A stretch of 25,195 bases of DNA from CAJQQY01 sp964352225 (GTDB lineage: Bacteria > Bacteroidota > Bacteroidia > Chitinophagales > Saprospiraceae). Of this stretch, positions 21,962-25,195 are shown in pieces. Where the stretch lies: contig CAYGRM010000048.1 of NCBI GenBank assembly GCA_964352225.1, positions 1 to 25,195 of the forward strand, written 5' to 3'. Within the stretch, counting starts at the first letter, position 1; the number at the start of each line of letters is the position of its first letter. The notes beneath the pieces are model-generated. The model was not told the origin of the DNA. It worked only from the letters and a program-made list of their open reading frames with translations, and did no database searches. Position numbers and translations under genes: made by a program.

Positions 21962-22010
21962 GAAAGGTTAAAAATGAAATGTTGGAAGCATTATTTATTT
22001 TTAACCTTTC
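21962..22010 (-). other. Perfect 14-bp stem-loop between nusG and rplK
   Basis: GAAAGGTTAAAAAT (21962-21975) is the exact reverse complement of ATTTTTAACCTTTC (21997-22010). The 21-base loop contains GCTTCCAA (21982-21989) on the minus strand, flanked by AATG and CATT, which can pair further. It starts four bases after the nusG stop. No U-run follows, so processing, an mRNA end or protein binding fits better than strong termination. Confidence 0.7.
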
Positions 22011-22014
22011 TCAG

Positions 22015-22875
22015 TTATTGCTGTTTTTCAACTTGCATAAAGTTCAATTCCACTTCTGTTCCTCGACCAAATATCTTTACGATAACTTTTAATTTCTTTT
22101 TCTCTTCATTCACTTCTTGAATATCTCCGACAAATTCATTGAATGGTCCATCAATAATTTTAACTGTTTCACCAACTATGAATGGCTCAACCATTGCCTC
22201 ACTAAGTGATTGTGATTCATCTACTTTTCCTAACATCCGATTAGCTTCTGAGGCTTGCATCGGAATTGGGTTATTTTTCCCTAAAAAATGAATAACATTA
22301 GGAACATTTGCAATCGCTTGAACCATTTCTCCTGTAAATCTAGCAGGATCAGCTTCAATCAAAATGTATCCAGGTAAAATATTTCTTTCTAAAATCACCT
22401 TTTTACCATTTCTGATTTTATATACCTTCTCAGATGGAACCAATACTTGAGTTACAAAGTCATTCCACTTGCTTCTATTTATTTCTAATTCGATCCTTTC
22501 CTTAATTTTTCTCTCTTTTCCACTTATCACCCTTAAAGAATACCATCTTCTTGAATCTTCAACTTTCTTTTTTACTGGAGCCGGAGCCTCAGCAACAGCA
22601 GGTTGATCTACCGTAGTATTTATTTCTACAGGATCTTCAGATTCTTCGATTGCTTCCTCAACATTATCTCCAGAGAATACATCTTCTTCCTCATCTTCAT
22701 CACCAAAAACATCTTGAGTATCTTCTTCTTGGGGGTCTTCAACCACATCACCAGCATCAGTATTTATCTTCTCTGATAAATCTGAAGTTTCTTGGGAAAC
22801 TTTTTTTTCTGGATTTAAATTTTCCTCAGGAGAGTTAACAGACTCTTCTTCTGGCAAATTGTGATCTTCTGACAT
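22015..22875 (-). CDS. nusG: Transcription termination/antitermination factor NusG with long acidic N-terminal extension
   Basis: The C-terminal 178 residues are a normal NusG. An NGN domain starts with 'RRWYSLRVISGKERKIKERI' (about residue 109), includes 'LVPSEKVYKIRNGKKV' and 'ILPGYILIEA', and is followed by a KOW domain, 'VGETVKIIDGPFNEFVGDI'. NusG binds the beta' clamp to suppress pausing and uses KOW to contact Rho or ribosomal S10. Ahead of this lie about 108 residues of low complexity with roughly 38 Asp/Glu, including 'GDEDEEEDVF', and a Pro/Ala linker before a KKK. This part has no recognised domain and is probably disordered. I use ATG 22875 (MSEDHNLPEE); a 13-codon longer reading would need TTG. 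The gene directly follows secE. Confidence 0.95.
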   Translation of the reverse strand: MSEDHNLPEEESVNSPEENLNPEKKVSQETSDLSEKINTDAGDVVEDPQEEDTQDVFGDEDEEEDVFSGDNVEEAIEESEDPVEINTTVDQPAVAEAPAPVKKKVEDSRRWYSLRVISGKERKIKERIELEINRSKWNDFVTQVLVPSEKVYKIRNGKKVILERNILPGYILIEADPARFTGEMVQAIANVPNVIHFLGKNNPIPMQASEANRMLGKVDESQSLSEAMVEPFIVGETVKIIDGPFNEFVGDIQEVNEEKKKLKVIVKIFGRGTEVELNFMQVEKQQ

Positions 22876-22933
22876 GAGGGTAATTTTTGGTGTTAAGTTA
22901 TTGGTAATCAACAACTTAGAAAAGTTTTAAATA

Positions 22934-23134
22934 TTAATTGATTCCAGATTCAGGATAAATTAATCCCAAAAGCCCTTGAGCAGCCATATCCATCAAAAAG
23001 ATGATAAATGACAAGATCAAAGAAGCAACTAATACTAAACGAGAATCTTGTAACAATTTTGACCATGTTGGCCAAGTTACTTTATTCACAAGTTCATTGT
23101 AACTTTCTTTTAAATAAAGTTGAATTCTATCCAT
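22934..23134 (-). CDS. secE: Preprotein translocase subunit SecE
   Basis: A 66-residue inner-membrane protein that clamps SecY in the protein-conducting channel. An amphipathic N-terminal helix carries the family motif 'YNELVNKVTWPTW' (12-24). One transmembrane helix follows ('LVLVASLILSFIIFLMDMA', about 33-51). This is the short, single-span form typical outside gamma-proteobacteria. The ATG at 23134 is chosen; a GTG-initiated longer reading would run into the 3' half of tRNA-Trp and is rejected. The tRNA ends 14 bases upstream, so secE is expressed from the tuf/tRNA transcript. Confidence 0.95.
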   Translation of the reverse strand: MDRIQLYLKESYNELVNKVTWPTWSKLLQDSRLVLVASLILSFIIFLMDMAAQGLLGLIYPESGIN

Positions 23135-23148
23135 TATTTTAAATTTTG

Positions 23149-23221
23149 CACGGGCAGTAGGGATCGAACCCACGACCTACGGATTTGGAATCCGCCACTC
23201 TACCAGCTGAGCTATACCCGT
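23149..23221 (-). tRNA. tRNA-Trp (anticodon CCA)
   Basis: A 73-base cloverleaf. Acceptor ACGGGTA pairs with TGCCCGT (one G-T), the discriminator is G, and U8 is present. The anticodon stem GCGGA/TCCGT encloses TTCCAAA, giving CCA. The T arm contains GTTCGATC. The 3' CCA is not encoded. It sits between tuf and secE, as in many bacteria but not E. coli. Confidence 0.95.
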
Positions 23222-23223
23222 GT

Positions 23224-23264
23224 ATGCGAAAATTAAGTACCCTCTCGGATACTTAATTTTGCAT
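23224..23264 (-). other. Long hairpin between tuf and tRNA-Trp
   Basis: On the plus strand ATGCGAAAATTAAGTA (23224-23239) faces TACTTAATTTTGCAT (23250-23264). All bases pair except one bulged G, around a 10-base loop. It ends two bases before the tRNA 5' end. No U-run follows on the minus strand, so a processing structure at the RNase P junction or a weak terminator is possible. Confidence 0.6.
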
Positions 23265-23303
23265 GTTTATTAGAAACGATTTGACTAAAAACCCAAATAC
23301 GTT

Positions 23304-24500
23304 TTACTCAATAATTTCAGTTACCTGACCTGCACCTACAGTTCGACCACCTTCACGAATCGCAAATCGAAGACCTTTCTCCATTGCAATAGTGTTGATT
23401 AATTTCACCTCTAAAGATACATTATCACCTGGCATTACCATTTCTACTCCAGCTGGCAAATTAACATCACCAGTTACATCTGTAGTTCTGAAATAGAACT
23501 GAGGTCTATATCCGTTGAAAAATGGAGTATGACGTCCACCTTCATCTTTTGACAACACATATACTTCAGCTTTGAAGTGTTTGTGAGGATTCACAGATTT
23601 AGGTGCACAAATTACCATTCCACGTTTGATGTCCTCTTTATTAATACCTCTTAAAAGGATACCAGCATTGTCACCAGCTTCTCCTCTTGTTAAGATTTTC
23701 CGGAACATTTCAACTCCAGTAACAACTGATGTTAATGGTTTAGCATCATCTGCCATCATACCAATAATTTCTACAGCATCACCAGTATTAATCACTCCAC
23801 GCTCGATACGTCCTGTAGCAACAGTTCCACGACCTGTGATAGAGAATACATCCTCGATAGGCATCAAGAAAGGCTTATCAGTTAAACGAAGTGGTTCTGG
23901 AATATAACTATCACAAGCATCCATTAATTCCATAATTTTTGCTTGAGCATCAGCATCACCTTCCAAAGCTTTCAATGCAGACCCCATAATGATAGGAGTA
24001 TCGTCCCCATTAAATTCATACGAACTTAATAATTCACGAACTTCCATCTCTACTAACTCTAACATCTCTTCATCATCTACCAAATCAACTTTGTTCATAA
24101 AAACAACTAATTCAGGTACACCTACCTGACGTGCCAACAAGATGTGCTCTCGAGTTTGAGGCATAGGACCGTCTGTAGCAGCCACAACGATAATAGCACC
24201 ATCCATTTGTGCAGCTCCCGTAACCATGTTTTTCACATAATCAGCGTGACCTGGACAATCTACGTGTGCGTAGTGACGATTAACAGTTTCATACTCAACG
24301 TGAGCAGTATTAATAGTAATACCTCTCTCTTTTTCTTCAGGAGCTGCATCAATACTAGAATAATCTTGTTTCTTAGCCAACCCTTTTTCAGACAATACAA
24401 AAGTAATTGCTGCTGTCAAAGTAGTTTTACCGTGGTCAACGTGACCAATGGTGCCAATATTTAAGTGAGGCTTATTTCTTTCAAAGGTTTCCTTAGCCAT
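23304..24500 (-). CDS. tuf: Elongation factor Tu
   Basis: A 398-residue translational GTPase that brings aminoacyl-tRNA to the ribosome. G1 is 'GHVDHGKT' (19-26), the switch I region is 'ERGITINTAHVEYE', G3 is 'DCPGH' (81-85), G4 is 'NKVD' (136-139) and G5 lies in 'GSALKALEG'. Domain 2 begins near 'FLMPIEDVFSITGRGTVATG' and domain 3 near 'VNPHKHFKAEVYVLSKDEGG', ending 'GAGQVTEIIE'. The length is standard. It is placed between tRNA-Thr(GGT) and tRNA-Trp, which argues that this is the tufB-position gene. Whether a second copy exists near rpsL/fusA cannot be seen here. Confidence 0.98.
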   Translation of the reverse strand: MAKETFERNKPHLNIGTIGHVDHGKTTLTAAITFVLSEKGLAKKQDYSSIDAAPEEKERGITINTAHVEYETVNRHYAHVDCPGHADYVKNMVTGAAQMDGAIIVVAATDGPMPQTREHILLARQVGVPELVVFMNKVDLVDDEEMLELVEMEVRELLSSYEFNGDDTPIIMGSALKALEGDADAQAKIMELMDACDSYIPEPLRLTDKPFLMPIEDVFSITGRGTVATGRIERGVINTGDAVEIIGMMADDAKPLTSVVTGVEMFRKILTRGEAGDNAGILLRGINKEDIKRGMVICAPKSVNPHKHFKAEVYVLSKDEGGRHTPFFNGYRPQFYFRTTDVTGDVNLPAGVEMVMPGDNVSLEVKLINTIAMEKGLRFAIREGGRTVGAGQVTEIIE

Positions 24501-24561
24501 CGTTAAAAGTTTTTAATTTTATGAATAATAAGGTTAACAAATCTTTTCAAAATTAGTCCAG

Positions 24562-24633
<72 letters not shown>

Positions 24634-24665
24634 TTTTTAATGAAAAAGTAATTAATATAATTAAT

Positions 24666-24747
24666 CGCTCATTTTCACTTCATCAAATGCGAGGGTGGAT
24701 AGAATTTCAAACCACTCCACAGTTATTTCAAAAATAAAAAATGAGCG
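24666..24747 (-). other. Inverted repeat in the tRNA-Gly to tRNA-Thr spacer
   Basis: CGCTCATTTT (24666-24675) pairs exactly with AAAATGAGCG (24738-24747), and the second arm overlaps the last four bases of tRNA-Gly. Inside, GAGGGTGG and CCACTCC can form a second stem with a bulge. It may guide precursor processing, or compete with the acceptor stem until processed. Confidence 0.4.
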
Positions 24748-24816
24748 GGAGACGAGGCTCGAACCCGCGACCTACAGCTTGGAAGGCTGTCGCTCTACCA
24801 ACTGAGCTACTCCCGC
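24744..24816 (-). tRNA. tRNA-Gly (anticodon TCC)
   Basis: A 73-base cloverleaf. Acceptor GCGGGAG pairs with CTCCCGC and the discriminator is U, as usual for glycine. The anticodon stem ACAGC/GCTGT encloses CTTCCAA, giving TCC. The T arm is GCGGGTTCGAGCCTCGT, with one weak pair. CCA is not encoded. Confidence 0.95.
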
Positions 24817-24899
24817 TTATAATGACTTTTACAATTTTTAAAAATCGTCCGAAGATAAGATTTTTTATTGATTATAATTATCATTGTAAAATTATCAAG

Positions 24900-24982
24900 T
24901 GGGGGTGGTAGGAATCGAACCTACTCAGCTAGAAGCAACGGATTTACAGTCCGTCCCGGCTCTCCAACTCCGGCGCACCCCC
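24900..24982 (-). tRNA. tRNA-Tyr (anticodon GTA)
   Basis: An 83-base class II tRNA. Acceptor GGGGGTG pairs with CACCCCC and the discriminator is A. The anticodon stem ACGGA/TCCGT encloses CTGTAAA, giving GTA. A long variable arm (TGCTTCTAGCTGAGTA region) precedes the T arm with GGTTCGATTCC. CCA is not encoded. Confidence 0.95.
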
Positions 24983-25141
24983 TGAATGATATTTTATTCT
25001 TGATTTCTAATAATTATTTTGCGGAGCTGGTATTTAGTTAAATAATTAAAATCAAACTTTTCTTTAAAAGTATTTGACTTTTCAATTTAAATAAACCGCA
25101 TAAAAAATTAGAAAAATTTATTTCAAATTAGAACTAAATGG

Positions 25142-25195
25142 AGCCGGTGGACGGATTCGAACCGCCGACCCGCTGATTACAAATCAGCTGCTCTG
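25142..25195 (-). tRNA. tRNA-Thr (anticodon TGT), cut by the window end
   Basis: The 3' 54 bases of a tRNA. The anticodon stem GCTGA/TCAGC encloses TTTGTAA, giving TGT. The T arm has GGCGGTTCGAATCCGTC, the acceptor 3' strand is CACCGGC and the discriminator is U, as in the other tRNA-Thr here. The D arm and 5' acceptor strand lie beyond position 25195. It occupies the place of E. coli thrU. Confidence 0.92.

Noticed and set aside
21978..21993. Mimic of the tRNA-Gly anticodon loop in the nusG-rplK hairpin (same CTTCCAA heptamer)
   Set aside because: Only this copy is flanked by pairing bases, the stem is four pairs long, and the other GCTTCCAA boxes do not form it; probably coincidence.
22876..22914. 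Upstream start for nusG
   Set aside because: It needs a TTG codon and adds 13 residues without family support; ATG 22875 is better.
23135..23173. Upstream GTG start for secE
   Set aside because: It would translate the 3' half of tRNA-Trp; ATG 23134 gives the family N-terminus.

Overview
The window is a chromosomal segment of an AT-rich member of the Bacteroidota, probably a gliding or marine-type lineage. Three things point there. Two secreted proteins carry type IX secretion (T9SS) C-terminal sorting domains, one type A and one gliding-motility/type B. Two genes are preceded by matches to the Bacteroidota sigma -7 element TAnnTTTG. The ribosomal and RNA polymerase proteins look like those of this phylum. 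I see no phage, IS transposase, CRISPR array, plasmid or rRNA gene.

Positions 1-10.9 kb hold unrelated single genes and small units. They are an ArsR-type regulator (minus strand); a cNMP-binding/CBS/DUF294 nucleotidyltransferase-like protein overlapping a DEDDh 3'-5' exonuclease by four bases; a small secreted c'-like cytochrome; a Na+/Ca2+ exchanger (minus strand); a 923-residue type B T9SS cargo protein; riboflavin synthase; a glycine-tailed RRM RNA-binding protein with a long structured leader; and a type A T9SS cargo protein (minus strand). Several strong stem-loops separate them.

Positions 11.0-25.2 kb are the conserved core locus, all on the minus strand. In transcription order it reads tRNA-Thr(TGT, cut by the window end), tRNA-Tyr, tRNA-Gly, tRNA-Thr(GGT), tuf, tRNA-Trp, secE, nusG, rplK, rplA, rplJ, rplL, rpoB, rpoC, then a strong intrinsic terminator. 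This is the same order as E. coli thrU-tyrU-glyT-thrT-tufB-secE-nusG-rplKAJL-rpoBC, with tRNA-Trp added after tuf. The genes supply elongation factor Tu and its tRNAs, the translocon subunit SecE, NusG, the L1 and L7/L12 stalk proteins, and the two large RNA polymerase subunits.

The core genes are standard, but the spaces between them are not. The rplL-rpoB gap holds three stem-loops, one of them attenuator-like. The nusG-rplK gap holds a perfect 14-bp stem. The rpoB-rpoC gap holds a palindromic repeat, and the rplJ-rplL gap a tandem 14-mer. The octamer GCTTCCAA recurs just upstream of rplK, rplL and rpoC. NusG carries an acidic N-terminal extension of about 108 residues. The best candidate for poorly described biology among the genes is the DUF294-exonuclease pair. 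I see no clear signature of a wholly new system.
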